Origin: Eleusine coracana subsp. coracana
Lineage: Eukaryota; Streptophyta; Magnoliopsida; Poales; Poaceae
Assembly (NCBI GenBank): GCA_032690845.1
Contig: CM064427.1
Span: forward strand, 20,371,164-20,435,163
Length of the DNA stretch: 64,000 nt
Direction: 5' to 3'
The notes under the pieces were generated by a model that saw nothing but the letters and a program-made list of their open reading frames with translations, was not told the origin of the DNA and did no database searches. Of the stretch, positions 10,346 through 22,080 are shown piece by piece. Positions within the stretch are counted from its first letter, which is position 1, and each line of letters opens with the position of its first letter. The translations under genes and the position numbers were made by a program.

Positions 10346-11496
10346 TGCCAAAGAAGGCAGGAATGACGGTCGTTCAAAATGACAAAAATGAGTTGATCCC
10401 ACAACAAACCGTCACAGGATGGATAATGTGCATTGACTATCAGAAACTCAACAAGGCAACCAAGAAGGACCATTTCCCGCTGCCCTTCATTGATGACATG
10501 TTAGAGCGGTTTCCAAACTACTCCTTCTTTTGTTTCCTTGATGGTTACTCTGGTTACCATCAAATTCCCATCCATCCTGATGATCAAAGCAAGACCACGT
10601 TCACATGTCCATATGGAACGTATGCTTACGGAAGAATGTCATTTGGGCTCTGTAATGCCTCGACATCCTTCCAAAGGTGCATGATGTCCATCTTCTCTGA
10701 CATGATAGCAGAAATCATGGAAGTTTTCATGGACGTTTTCTCCGTCTATGGAAAAATCTTTGAACACTATCTGGAGAATTTAGACAAGGTCTTGACCAGA
10801 TGCCAAGAAAAGAACCTGGTGCTTAATTAGGAAAAGTGTCATTTTATGGTCCAAGAGGGCATAGTGCTCGAAAACTTAGTGTCCAAAAGGGGGATAGAGG
10901 TGGACAAAGCAAAAATAGAAGTTATAGAAAAACTTCCACCTCCTATCAACGTTAAGGGAATCCGTAGCTTTCTAGGCCATGCGGGGTTCTACCGGCGTTT
11001 CATTAAGGTTTTCTCTTAAATTGCTAGACCCCTCACTAGCCTCTTAGCTAAGGATGCACACTTTGATTTCGATGATGAGTGCCTCAACTCATTTGATACC
11101 CTTAAAAAGGCACTAATCTCAGCCCCAATTATACAACCCCTTGATTGGGCGCTGCCTTTCGAAATCATGTGTGATGCTAGTGATTATGTCGTTGGGGCCA
11201 TTTTGGGCTAAACCAAGGATAAGAAGCATCATGCAATAGCCGATACTAGCAAAACTTTGACAGGAGCACAACTAAATTATGCTACCATTGAGAAAGAGCT
11301 CCTTGCTGTTGTTTTTTCTATCGATAAGTTTAGATCTTACTTAGTAGGAGTTAAGGTAATTGTCTACACTGATCATGTTGCCTTAAAATATTTGTTCACT
11401 AAGAAAGATGCTAAACCTAGGCTAATTAGATGGATTCTCTTACTTCAAGAATTTGACCTTGAAATAAAAGATAGAAAGGAGCAGAGAATTCTGTAG
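10309..11496 (+). pseudogene. pol: Gypsy reverse transcriptase and RNase H, catalytic residue lost
   Basis: RT motifs in order: WVSPVQVVPKK, CIDYQKLNKATKKDHFPLPF, FLDGYSGYHQIPI, TFTCPYGTYAYGRMSFGLCNA. At the active site it reads FMDVFSVYG, so the second catalytic Asp of the (F/Y)xDD box is Val. In-frame stops fall at about 10828, 11017 and 11208. The connection domain (SFLGHAGFYRRFI) and RNase H (FEIMCDASDYVVGAILG, then YATIEKELLAVVF and VYTDHVALKYL) follow in the same frame. Even with the stops ignored, the polymerase would be inactive. Confidence 0.85.
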
Positions 11497-11504
11497 CAGA
11501 TCAT

Positions 11505-12674
11505 TTGTCGCGTATGCAAATCACTAACATGCAGGAGCTACCAATAAATGATTTTCTACAAGACGACATGCTGCTAAAGGTGACCGACACCAACCCCTGG
11601 TATGCGGATATTGTGAATTACATGGTTGCAGGTTATATAATGCCTGGGAAGAACAAAAAGGAATTGATGTATAAGAGTCGGCGACACCTTTGGGAAGACC
11701 TGTACCTATACAGAGTATGTGCAGATGGGTTTCTAAGAAGATGTGTCCCTACAGGCGAAGGTGCTAAGTTCATAGAAAAGTGCCATTCATCTCCATACTG
11801 AGGACACTATGGTGTGTTCCGTACTCAAGCAAAAATCTGGCAGAGTGGATTCTTTTGGCCTACAATGTATGAAGATACAAAAGAGTTCATTCGCAAGTGC
11901 TGGAGATGCCAGAAACATCGAGGGATCACTGCCCGCAATGCCATGCCCCTTACATACAACCTTCAAGTGAAACTTTTTGATGTATGGGGCATTGACTACA
12001 TGGGGCCTTTTCCAAAGTCCTATGATTGCAAGTACATCTTGGTGGTCGTTGACTATGTATCAAAATGGGTAGAAGTTATACCATGTCGAGTAGTAGATGC
12101 AAAGAACACCAGAAGAATGTTCCATGATGTAATCTTCCCTCATTTTGGAGCACCTCAGATGGTGATAAGTGACGGAGGATATCACATTATTGATGATGGA
12201 GGATCTCACTTCATTGATAAGACCTTCCGTCACATCCTAAGAGAACTCGGCGTGAACCACAACATAGCTACTTCATACCACCCTCACACCAGTGGCCAGG
12301 CAGAAACTTCAAATAAGCAAATCAAGAATATCCTCTAGAAGACTGTACTGGAAATGGGGACAGGATGGAAGAACAAGCTACCTGAGGCACTTTGGACATA
12401 TCGGACGGCATACAAGACACCCATTGACATGTCACCATATCAACTTGTCTATGGCAAAACTTGCCATTTACCTGTTGAAATGGAACATCGGGCACACTGG
12501 GCCATCAAAAATGGAATATGGATCTCCAGAAATCTGAGATCCAAAGAAAACTACATATATCAGAGCTGGAGGAATAGAGGGACAAGGCTTACCATAGTGC
12601 CAAGATCTACTAGGAGAAAACCAAAAGATGGCACGACAAAAGGATCTAGCCTAAGGAGTTCAATTCCAGGGTAA
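11505..12674 (+). pseudogene. pol: Gypsy integrase with a 24-bp internal duplication
   Basis: A new frame relative to RT. The HHCC zinc finger is readable across a stop at about 11799 (CHSSPY, GHYGVFRTQ, CWRCQKH). The catalytic triad is present: Asp in WGIDYMGPFP, Asp in VISDGG and Glu in SGQAETSNKQIK. Just after the second Asp, 12171-12194 is duplicated at 12195-12218, adding eight residues (DGGYHIID/DGGSHFID). A TAG at about 12337 separates the core from the C-terminal domain (EALWTYRTAYKTPI, PYQLVYGKTCHLPVE). The reading decays after 12674 into a phrase typical of the C-terminal tail. Confidence 0.85.
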
Positions 12675-13211
12675 AGCTATTCGGACATGGAAAGCTGAAG
12701 AGCAAATGGGATGGACCGTACACTACCATCAACACTTCTTTTCATGCAGCGATCACGCTGCAAGACGACACAGGTAACCTATTTAAGGTAAATGGCCATC
12801 ACTTAAAGCTTTTTCATTCTAGTGAAGATTTAGATAAGAAAATAGATGTGGTCTATTTAATTGACTTAAATATATCTATTAGCCTTTTTTGAGGTTTTTA
12901 TTAGAACTAACAAGCCTAACCCATCTCTGGACCTTATCCCCTACTGGTCCAAGTCACCCAGGAAACAAGGGGCAAACAGGGCTCAACCCTGTTCAGCCGA
13001 ACTCCCCTATTCGGCCAAATAGGGGGGCGGCACTACGACCCCCTGCTTCCTCGAGTATGTTAACCTAGCCTACCCTGATCCTTTTTGACACATAAGCCTC
13101 ATCCCTTCGCGACGAAGAGTCAATAAAGATGGAGTTTTTTCTCGATATAGCAGAACCAGAAACAAACTCCATCTTCCTCCTTTGGCCTCTCCACCTCCCA
13201 GCACCTTAGCC
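12675..13211 (+). other. Gypsy spacer after integrase
   Basis: Contains the frameshifted end of the integrase tail to about 12890, then noncoding DNA with a TTCAGCCGAA/TTCGGCCAAA phrase near 12990-13015 that echoes the 5' LTR region. No gene seen. Confidence 0.5.
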
Positions 13212-14034
13212 ATGGCCGACAAAAGCTTGGCCCCCCACACTAGCTCCACTTCAACCTTTAACCTCGACGAAGTTCCCACTCTGACGAACCTTGTTGTCCA
13301 GCTATCGGCATGACCATGGAGGAGGTCAAAGCCATCTCTGTGGCTCCTCTGGCAATCCTGCCGCCAGAAGAAGGCACTAAAGGGTGCAACCCTACACCTA
13401 ATTGTGCAACCGCGTGATCCCATTCCCCTCGTCGTACTCAGACCATGAAGGCCTGTGCGCCAACTCCACCAAAGAGGCTGGTAGTTGCCCACCTTTTCAA
13501 GGAGGACATCGTTGGGCCATCTTTGAAGCCTGGCGAGCGATACGTGGAGATGCTGCACAACAAATGGGGAGACGATGTCTACTATCGCTATGAGTAGGAT
13601 GGCCTAGATGACTCCCCACACCAGGGACGATTCTAGGTCCAAGGAGCTAGAAGATGCCGCGGGAAGGGACCCATGCTGCATCTCACCTCGTCAGACAGGA
13701 GGGAGATGGCGGAGTCAATCGACTCCTCCCCGTCCAAACGGAGCATAGGGGAACCCCAAACAACAAGACGGCGGGGCAGCAGGAAGACAACAGGACTAGG
13801 TCCCCCTACAAGGGACCCACTGTTGCCCAACTAGCACTAGAAGTGGAGAAACTCCACCTGGAAAACAAAGTGCTAGTTGAGAAACTGGCGGAAGAGCGTA
13901 TTGAGAGAGAGGAGATGCAGGACACCATTGACTCTCTCAAAGAAACCTTAGAGACCATCCGTCGTGGCTTGAGCGCTAAGATAAATCACATTTGTGTCGA
14001 GATAGGGAAGCCAGAATTTTACTATGGCAAATGA
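13212..14034 (+). pseudogene. Extra downstream ORF of the gypsy element, coiled-coil C-terminus
   Basis: Tat/Athila elements often carry an additional ORF after pol; its function is not established. Here an ATG at about 13212 opens MADKSLAPHTSS..., which stops after about 33 codons. Further pieces continue in other frames (around 13480-13590, ending KWGDDVYYRYE). The last segment, 13654-14034, is open for 126 codons and its C-terminal half is a predicted coiled coil by eye (VEKLHLENKVLVEKLAEERI, then EMQDTIDSLKETLE). The product cannot be named. The breaks suggest it is dead in this copy. Confidence 0.5.
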
Positions 14035-15139
14035 TTATGCTTCCCTATCATTTATCTAGGAAATAAAGTAGGCGCTTAGTTTAGCTTTCCCTTTATTTAT
14101 TTATTTCATTCCATTAATGTAATCAACGCCTATTAGTTTGCTTTATCAATGAATAAATGACTCACCTAGCCTATGAAGCAAGTGGAATCCCTTTGCTTTT
14201 TACTCTTTTCTTTGTTTTTTGTGTTAATAAAAGAGCAGGCAAGAAAACAAGTGTGGGGGAGATCCTCGGTACTTCCGACGCGAACAAAAATTCCACACGA
14301 TGAAAAATACGGTGCACATCGTCACTCGGAGCAGCACACCAAAGTGGGGCCCACTAGGGGACCAGGGGGGTCCCTATTTTCTCTGGCACGATGGTTTGCG
14401 CATCTTATCCCTCAATCTTCCTATTAGGTTTTTTTATTTAATTTTCTGGGAATTATTTGATAAAATCAATCAAGAAAATTAAAATCAACTCTGATGATGT
14501 CTCCCATTAATATTGAAATTTTTCATGGTTGGCATGCATGCTCTTTATTCCTTATTACAATACCATTGCTAGTTGAAAATATTTATAGGGACTGCATGTT
14601 ACCTAAGTTATTGACTGGTGTAATATGGTTTGACAATATGATTCTTGCTTTCTATGCATAAAGTACTCGGGATTTATCTGGAAAATTTAAATTTTAGTGC
14701 TTGCTCCTCAATGATAAAAAGTCAAAATCCTACCAGAGCCAAAATAAATTTTATTGAATACCCTATACATTTGCTGCTTGTGACTTTGTTGAACTTTGTC
14801 AAACTCTTGACCCTTATGAGTTGCTTGTTATGAATTATTGATCAAGTTTATGTGCACACCAATTTGGCTAAAATCTTCTACTTTGGAAGTTAGCATTACC
14901 ACCATCATTCTATCCATCAAAGCAAATACTCCATGAAATTCTTGATTATGATTCTTTCTCATTTGATCCTTTAGAAGGCATGGCTAAGCAAAATAAAATT
15001 CTTGCTCCCAATCAAGAGCATGATGAAAAAAAAGAGAAAGAGAAATAGCCATGTCCAAATTGTCCAAAGAAAGAGAGAATCTACATGTAAAGGAGTATCT
15101 ATTTATTTCCACCCTTCCAATCCATAAAGTGTGCACATA
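14035..15139 (+). other. 3' noncoding region of the gypsy element
   Basis: AT-rich, without a supported gene. The expected polypurine tract and the first about 900 bp of the 3' LTR are missing before the homology to the 5' LTR begins at 15140, so a deletion ends here. Confidence 0.5.
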
Positions 15140-15339
15140 CTTGATTAGGACTCTTTTACCAGTCAAAATCCTCTCTACCCGAGCCATAGTTATCTTGGTG
15201 TCCCTGGACGATTAGAATAGAAGATTAGCATACACGTTCCTGTGAATTTAATACCCTTGGAATACTCCAGAGGTGAAGTGCTACAGCAGTATTCTTCGTA
15301 TGCTTGTAGACTCATCTACATTCGTTAAAAATACAAGCA
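15140..15339 (+). repeat. Truncated 3' LTR of the gypsy element (last 200 bp)
   Basis: Matches 8152-8351, including ACTCTTTTACCAGTCAAAATC and GGAATACTCCA. It ends ATACAAGCA where the 5' LTR ends ATACCAACA. Only about 18% of the LTR remains. Confidence 0.85.
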
Positions 15340-18300
15340 ACCATCCTGGTGGTCGGTGCCGACGAACCCGAACGTGTGGACACGCGCTGGCGCTGTTTTG
15401 TTCCCTCAACATACGTATGAAAGAGGAATTAATGTTGGTGCAGCCGTTCATGCACGATGAGGGACGCCACGATGCGCTTTACCATGCATCAGTGGACATG
15501 CGCGTGAGCCGGATCTGGCCGGCGGGTGGCGCTATGGGAGAAGGAGACCACGCAGAGGCGGGCCAAGCTTGTCGATGACGAAGCCTATGGCCTGCTTCAC
15601 GAATACCAGATTGGCGCAAGTCATGCTACAACTCGTTTGAGCCTTCTTAAGCCATCGGGTCGTCGTTGGAGTATGGTAGGAGAAGTACTGTATGTGTTAG
15701 CCGACAAGTGCATGTACGAAGGGAGCGGTGGCCGCAGGAGACGCCGGCACGGTGAGGAAGAAGTCCTCCATGTGGAGTGGGTGGGCGAGAAGGAGGATCC
15801 ATGGATTTGTATCTGGGAGACGATAGGTGAGGCTGGGGACATGACATCGGCGACGTGCTCATGCATCCATGCTCTACAAGGAGGCCCCAGCCGGTGGAGG
15901 ATTAGTGACGACGTAGTATATGCGGCCACTGCGGAATTGATTGCTCCGGCCAGAACTTCACCGAGAGGTACAAGAACTGATGAGAGCTTATGCTACAGCT
16001 GCAACTAGAACCAAATTTGCCAGTGCATACTTTTTGTTACAAAGCCAATTTTTATTAACTTGTATATATGCTTATGCGGGTTGGTGTTTGATAAGAAATC
16101 GTCAAATAAACTTGTCTGACAATGCTAATAATGTGCAACTTCAGAGTTTCAGTGAAATGGGTTATGCTGCTCTCACAAACAACTTGACATTCATTTTGCC
16201 AGCACCCAAGCACCCACTTCATTTTGATCGAGGACTCGGGCAGCTGCTGCATATTCTTTGCGAAAGATGCTAAGGTTCTTTACCGTAAGGATATATATAA
16301 TTCATATAATTATTCTTTTGTATCACTTGTTTAACGTATCAGAGTATTACTGCAGCATCGTATTGTGTCAAATGTTCGACTGCAAGCATGAATTAATACC
16401 ACTTTAGAATGTCATCTATAATTGGTTGATCATTTTTTTTACTTCTCTTTTCATTTGCAGGCCGTGAAGAGGTTGATCATGAATACAAACCCTGAGGTTT
16501 CAAACTTTGAGGACTTTCTACTTCGGTTGCTTTGAACCTATGGTTCAGCATACACATAAGCAAGAAATCATGTAATTGGTAGCGTAAAGGACCTGGTATG
16601 ATTTCTGAATGCATCTGATTAACTAATAGAATTTATAATTCTATAGTGATTTTACAAATATTTTTAGAAGCCAAAAATAGTGTGTAATAGGTGGCAAAAT
16701 ATGTTATCTCTTGAAAGGAGACCAACCCGCTGGTACTTTTTTCCTTGCTCCTCAAATGCGTATGGTTGAAAAGGTATAGTATTCATGAATAAAAAGGGTT
16801 CTTCAGCTTGAAATTTATGTTGTCCCTGTGAAAAAAACACTTCATAGTAGTTTGCTGCTTGCTGAGTTTGTGATTTGCCCATGCTTCTAATATGTTCTGA
16901 CATATGCCTGTCACCCCAATTAGGTACAAAGTGCAGTTCTAAAAAACATTCAAACCTGTACATAAGATTTCTTACTAATTAGAAAGGAAGATGACTACCA
17001 TATTATGATAATCAACCACTGATGATATAGTTGCTTGCATGATGTTTAGGTGACTGGTCCTATTTTATATTTATAACTAACAATGAGAAATAAAAAAAAA
17101 ATCACTCCATCGAGATAGGAAAAATTTTAAATCATGCAGTCATGATATGGAAAAGCCAATTCATCCCAATAAATTTATAATGTCTGTAACGTATTTGTTG
17201 TTGCTATTGCAAGAGAAGCACTTTTCAATCATGAAAGTAAGGTAATATCTATGATTGTTCTATATATGTAAGTGAGGCACAGTGATAGCAATGATGAGTT
17301 AGTGTAAAAACCAAATGGTGGCCGGCAACGCTGCTCCTCGCAACAGAAGCAGCAACACGCATGGTATGCCATGGATGCAGGTTCACCTTGACCGCTGCTA
17401 ATCATCAGATTCATCACTATTACTAAGATTCATTTGTTTGTGCAGATGGCTGTTCACATGGATTCATCGTCACCGCGTGCCGCCATGCACGTCGCCGTGG
17501 CTGACGGCAACCTTGACCTGCGTATCCTAGCTCAGCGATTCGCAGGATTTACTCCTGCATCCTACTATAGGCCATGCGTCCGATCCAGTGGACCATGGTC
17601 GTGTCCGCTTCAATGGTGTACAACGATTCAACAAGGTCCAGCATACATGACCATGTACGCTTATTGGTGACTTTTGACTCTTTTTTAGCCATGTTCGTGC
17701 AACCTGCAGGACACTATTAGAGTAGGATTTGATTTTGATCCAATGTTTTTTTCGTGCAGACCTCAAAACAAGATTACTTCATTGACGTGTGCATTGTGGT
17801 CCTCTCTTTTCTGCCATGCACCAGACCTTCAGACGTTGCACCAACTCCTAATGAATAGTACTAGACAGTGCTACTTTCAAAATGTGTTAGCATTGATAAA
17901 TTGTACTGTTCACGCATCTTTGGGCGCGCGTGATTGTAACGCTGGTGAGCTGGGTTGTGGATCAACCAGTCGGCTGAGAAGCTCATATGCAAAATCTTTG
18001 GAGGAGCATCAGCTTGGTTTAGCAAATAGATCAAACATGATCCATTATATGTTTCATGCAAAACAGCAGCAATCACTAGTTTTTATATCCTACCATACTA
18101 ATCTTTATGATTTAAAGCATACAGATATTTCTCTTAATCACATGAACGTTTTTTGTGCCATGATAAGGATCATCCTGAGAATATTATAATTAGAACCAAA
18201 GTTATTGTGCCCCAACTCTCCAGATTTTTTGTTGTCTCCCAATGTTTTTGTGTTCATCCTCTTAGAATTCTATTATATGGGTTTAAACATGATCAATCAA

Positions 18301-18870
18301 ATTCTAATTTATGCTCAATGTTCTGAGGCTAAAATCCTGAAGCCCAATTCTGTAGAACCATACTATTGAATTTGTAAATTATATGCGTTTATTTGGTTAT
18401 TACGATCAAAGTCACCACTTCAGATTGCAAAAGTTTATTTGCTGAGTTGAAGCATTTGCTCGTGTGCAGCATTGGCTAAATGTTGTGATCAAGATACTCA
18501 CAATATTCCTAGAAATCTATTCTTCTCAACTATTACATATGTCACGTGAATGCTTTCTAGTGCCGGTCCATTTGATTCAGATCATTCATTTTTCAATATC
18601 CATCTAGCTCTGACATGCCAGAAATTTCGTCAATCAAATTTTGAACATAAAAACCTATACGTACAAGCATAAATCTTATACCCTTTTATGTTCATGTACT
18701 TGCCTATAGGTCTTATACCCTTTATGATTGCGGGATATTGTTTTTACTATCAGGGGTTGTATCCATAAAAATAAAGATACTCTACTATTACAAACGTTTT
18801 TATCCTGCATGTTTCCTCCATATTAATATCTAAAACAAAACAAAACAAACGGGACCTCTAGTTTTCAATA
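15340..18870. other. Unassigned region with exon-like fragments
   Basis: No recognised gene. Possible fragments, all weak. (1) A GC-rich open stretch 15526-16008. (2) A segment ending at a GTAAGG donor at about 16288 (reads HFILIEDSGSCCIFFAKDAK), followed by a TTTGCAG acceptor at 16461; joining them gives a stop after about 12 residues. (3) A GTGCAG acceptor at about 17445, after which MDSSSPRAAMHVAVADGNLD reads open. Their spacing and splice-like borders suggest pieces of host exons inside a transposon that ends at 20859, but this is inference. 18190-18870 shows nothing. Confidence 0.25.
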
Positions 18871-18876
18871 CAACTG

Positions 18877-19350
18877 ATATGGATGCACTTGAGTGTAAAA
18901 ACCAGTAAAATAGCATGCACTTGAGTGTATTTGAGTGTAAAATAGCAATCGAGTTTCGAAAATGCCAAAATGTTCCTGCAATCAGTAAAATAGCATGCAC
19001 TTGGATGTAAAAACCATCGCACAACTGACACCTGCAAACAGAAAAGAGCTATGATTTAATTTGAAATACATATGTATGTTATTAGATTGCTGGCCAAAGA
19101 AATTTTTGTGTCTACCCATTTCACTATTTACGGTGATATGGAAATCGAGACATGTGGTTTCGATCATGTGGGATTCCATGGTCATGTAACTTTGAATGAT
19201 TTGGAGATTGTCATCCAGTTGGTAAAATCGGAATTAAGAAAGCAATTAACGTGTGCTGCTGTTAGATTGCTGGCCAACAAATTTTCTGTTCACCACGTTA
19301 ACAAATTTGAGGTAACATGCAATTTCACGGTCATGCATGTGGTCTGGAAT
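18877..19350. repeat. Short local duplications
   Basis: The phrase AGTAAAATAGCATGCACTTG occurs at about 18904 and 18984, with related GCACTTGAGTGTAAAA at 18885. A separate pair, TTAGATTGCTGGCCAA, occurs at about 19080 and 19262, each followed by A-rich then T-rich sequence. These look like subterminal or local duplications within a mobile element; no coding meaning is seen. Confidence 0.5.
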
Positions 19351-19853
19351 TAATGAGATTACCATTCACGTGGGCTTGTACAATAGGAATTAAAAAAACA
19401 GTAAACAGCAGCAATTAAGAGCTGAGCATGCATGCAAGCTGTATACAGAATTAATGGGGTTAATTTCATATTTGGTGAACGCTATAAAGAAACATGCATG
19501 CCTGCGTGGGTGGTCACTATGGGCCCAATGTTTCTCCCAAATATATTCACAAATTAAACATATTGTACGGTCAACAATTTGACATTTTCCCAAATGTGTC
19601 ACTGTTGGCACTTGGTAAAGTAACTAGGTCAGGAGAGTACATACTTTGAGATTTATATTTAGACAGCATTGCAAAACATTTATGGTTGCAAATATTCATC
19701 ATAATTTATGGTTTACCAGCTTCAGCCATACATGCCCCAGCAAGTTAACCTAGATTTTGCATTCACACGCATAATTATTTATGACTATAAATCTATGTGG
19801 TGAAGAAACTAAACTGTACTAAGGGTCTAGATAATTTGTGAGTAAATCTTTTT

Positions 19854-20641
19854 CTAATTTGCAGCTTGAGTTCCACAGGCACGCTGCCCCTGTTGACTCT
19901 GCATTGTTTTACAATCAGGAGGCACAAAAGTTCCTTTGGTGAAATAACAAATAGTTTTTTTCTTGCACATAATAAAATAGAAAATAGGTGACGTGTTTGT
20001 CATCATAAAACTTGATAATGTTTTTGTGATCAAGAAAATTTTACTATGAAATATGTGGGTCCTTATGATCACATCAAAACTTGATATAGCATCTAGCAGC
20101 ATTCCGTTTGATTGAGAATAATCGCTTTCACAAATAATAAATAATATGGCCCTAATCACAAATAATCATTGACTAGAGAGTAAAAGACCCAACCTACCCT
20201 AATGACTAAAATGAAAAAAAAAATGAGCACACATTGTCATGGTATTTGAGCACAAATTGTTATTAGTTGCAACCATAAAATCACCTTTTAGATAACCTTT
20301 TGTGATCTCAGTTAATTGTTTGTAGTCCTGATGGATTAAGATCACAAAACATGTTCCAACTTTGCAACCCAGCACGCCTTCTCTGTGGATTGTTTTCCAT
20401 TTTTCTTATAGGGCTTATGAACACCGATTACAATCTAAACTACAAGGTTTTGTGCTGCTGTGAGCTCTTTACAATTTGACTAGTCACCAGATGCAAAGAA
20501 GTATAAATAATCCTTCCATATTTGTACCAGCATGCATGCATGCATAATTTAACTGAATGGACTGAAGCGTATGTCACCTAATTAAGCAGGAATTAATTAA
20601 GGATAGTTCCTAATTTGCAGCTTGAGCTCCAAAGGCACGCT
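19854..20641 (+). repeat. Pair of exon-border-like repeats 756 bp apart
   Basis: CTAATTTGCAGCTTGAGTTCC at 19854 and CTAATTTGCAGCTTGAGCTCC at 20610 continue with AxAGGCACGCT. Over 32 bases there are two mismatches. TTTGCAG followed by CTTGAG looks like an intron 3' splice site plus exon start copied twice. What follows differs in the two copies. The sequence between them (about 19890-20600) has no gene. Confidence 0.5.
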
Positions 20642-20764
20642 ACTATCAAGGGTGAGTGACCTATAAAGATAGCGTTTATGCTCTAAGTATGATGCTATTG
20701 ACATGTAAAATGGTGTCTAAAATGACGTCAACAACAAACATGATTCATTGCTAAGTGTAGAGGC

Positions 20765-20859
20765 TTTGCCGAAAGTTAAAGAGGATGTTTGCCGAGTTCA
20801 CGAAAGAAACCACTCGACAAACCTTCGGACACTCGACATTTTTCAGTTTTCCAGTAGTG
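20765..20859 (-). mobile_element. CACTA-type transposon terminus (right end only)
   Basis: 20844-20859, read on the minus strand, is CACTACTGGAAAACTG, the standard CACTA terminal inverted repeat start (family knowledge). Just inside it, 20765-20840 has several TTTGCCGAGT/ACTCGACAAA phrases, the subterminal repeats typical of grass CACTA elements. The three bases outside are ACA. No matching CACTA start preceded by ACA was found between 15340 and 20840, so the left end is missing or diverged. No transposase gene is seen nearby. Confidence 0.65.
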
Positions 20860-22080
20860 ACAGCTCGGATCGTGGGTCGAGTCAGAACTGAACCAAGGGG
20901 AAAAACAAGAGCGGTTCGGCGGTTCAAACCGAATCATTTTTAGGCTTACTGACGGGAGAGGGAAGAGCGACCTGTTCACCAGTGAATGGATTGAGAAGGT
21001 GTTGTGTTCGGTATTTTTTGGATCATAACCTAAACATTGAATACAACATAAAGGCTAAAAAAAATGAAACGAATAAATGATGGGGGGCAAGGTGAAAATT
21101 GTGAATTTTCCCCATCCTGGCGCGTCCGCCCCAAGGATTGAAAAATGGTTCCAACCGATAAAACCGGTCCTGGGCGGTTTAACGAAAACCATGAAAACCA
21201 GAAAAACCGGTCAATTAACCGATCAAAATTCAAAAAACAAATTCAAACGAATTTTGTCAAAACCATATCGGCTAGCCGAGCGGTTTCTTCGGTAAGCGGC
21301 CGATTTCATCGGTAAGCCGAAGCCTGCACGCGAAAAATCGACGGTCTCATTAATAATAAAAAAATAAGTTTGAAGAAATGAAGATGGCAACATCAAATTC
21401 GTTTGACGAAACGAGAATCTCTTAATCCAAAAGCCCACCTTCAACTGATCCGCCTTCCGTTCGTCAAGGATTGAATGTGATTTGAGGGCGTCGAACATCC
21501 GGCTTGCCGCCATGATTTGTCGGCTAGTCGCCTTCCATCCACGGCTAGTCGGGGGCCTCGAAGCCGGATCCGCTCGATTTGACGAGGATGGAGGGAGGAG
21601 GAGGCAGTTTAGAGGCGGAAACGACGGCTAGCCGCCCTCGATTTACGGCTAGCCGGTCGATCCACGCGGCTAACCGAGTTTAGCAATGGTCAGCCGGCGA
21701 TTGGTGGCCGGATCTACTTGATTTTGTCAGAGATCGAAGGTGACAGTAGAGGATTGGATGGGGATCGAGAGAGGTGCACGTTGGGAGTGGAGGCGATGGA
21801 AAGAAAGGAGTCGTGTGACTCTGGACAAGAGACGGGTTGTTTTTTCTTTTATATTTCTTTTTTTCATTTTACTTTCTATTATTTTTGTCTCCACTGAAAG
21901 TTGATTATTTTGTAAATTTGTTTCACCATAATTCATAGTTTTTTATCTAGTTTTTTAACATTTTTTTTTGCAAGTTTTTTTGAATTTGGGTCGGTTGAAA
22001 ACCGTCGTCTGGTGAAACCGAACCGGACCGATTTTACCAAAAACTGCGGTTTTTGATCGGTTTTTGTTGTTATTTAACCC
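20860..22080. repeat. Repetitive block with CGGCTAGCCG palindromes and AACCGG-rich arms
   Basis: Six copies of CGGCTA(G/A)(C/T)CG lie at 21269, 21521, 21542, 21625, 21646 and 21667. The left part (about 20905-21240) and right part (about 21980-22075) are rich in AACCGGT/ACCGATTTT phrases, partly in inverted orientation (AACCGATCAAAA near 21217 against TTTTGATCGGTTTTT near 22050). This suggests a non-autonomous DNA transposon of about 1.1 kb; I could not fix its ends or target duplication. No gene is supported. Confidence 0.4.

Larger units (their letters stand above)
7245..15339 (+). mobile_element. Ty3/gypsy retrotransposon (Athila/Tat-like), decayed, 3' LTR truncated
   Basis: Seen: 5' LTR 7245-8351 with ends TGTTGGTA...TACCAACA, a primer-binding site beside it, then gag, protease-like, RT/RNase H and integrase in gypsy order (RT before integrase), an extra downstream ORF, and a 200-bp remnant of the 3' LTR (15140-15339). 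The domain wording and the GTGCCGTTGC primer site fit the non-chromoviral Athila/Tat branch (family knowledge). Every coding segment contains stops or frameshifts. No target duplication is recognised: the left flank is ACTAG and the right flank does not match. Confidence 0.9.

Noticed and set aside
15526..16008. 160-residue plus frame
   Set aside because: An antisense frame of 102 residues overlaps it and no domain is visible; kept only as a weak exon-like fragment.
17443..17670. Possible ankyrin-like N-terminus (AMHVAVADGNLDLRI)
   Set aside because: A single short phrase; no second repeat follows and the frame ends soon.
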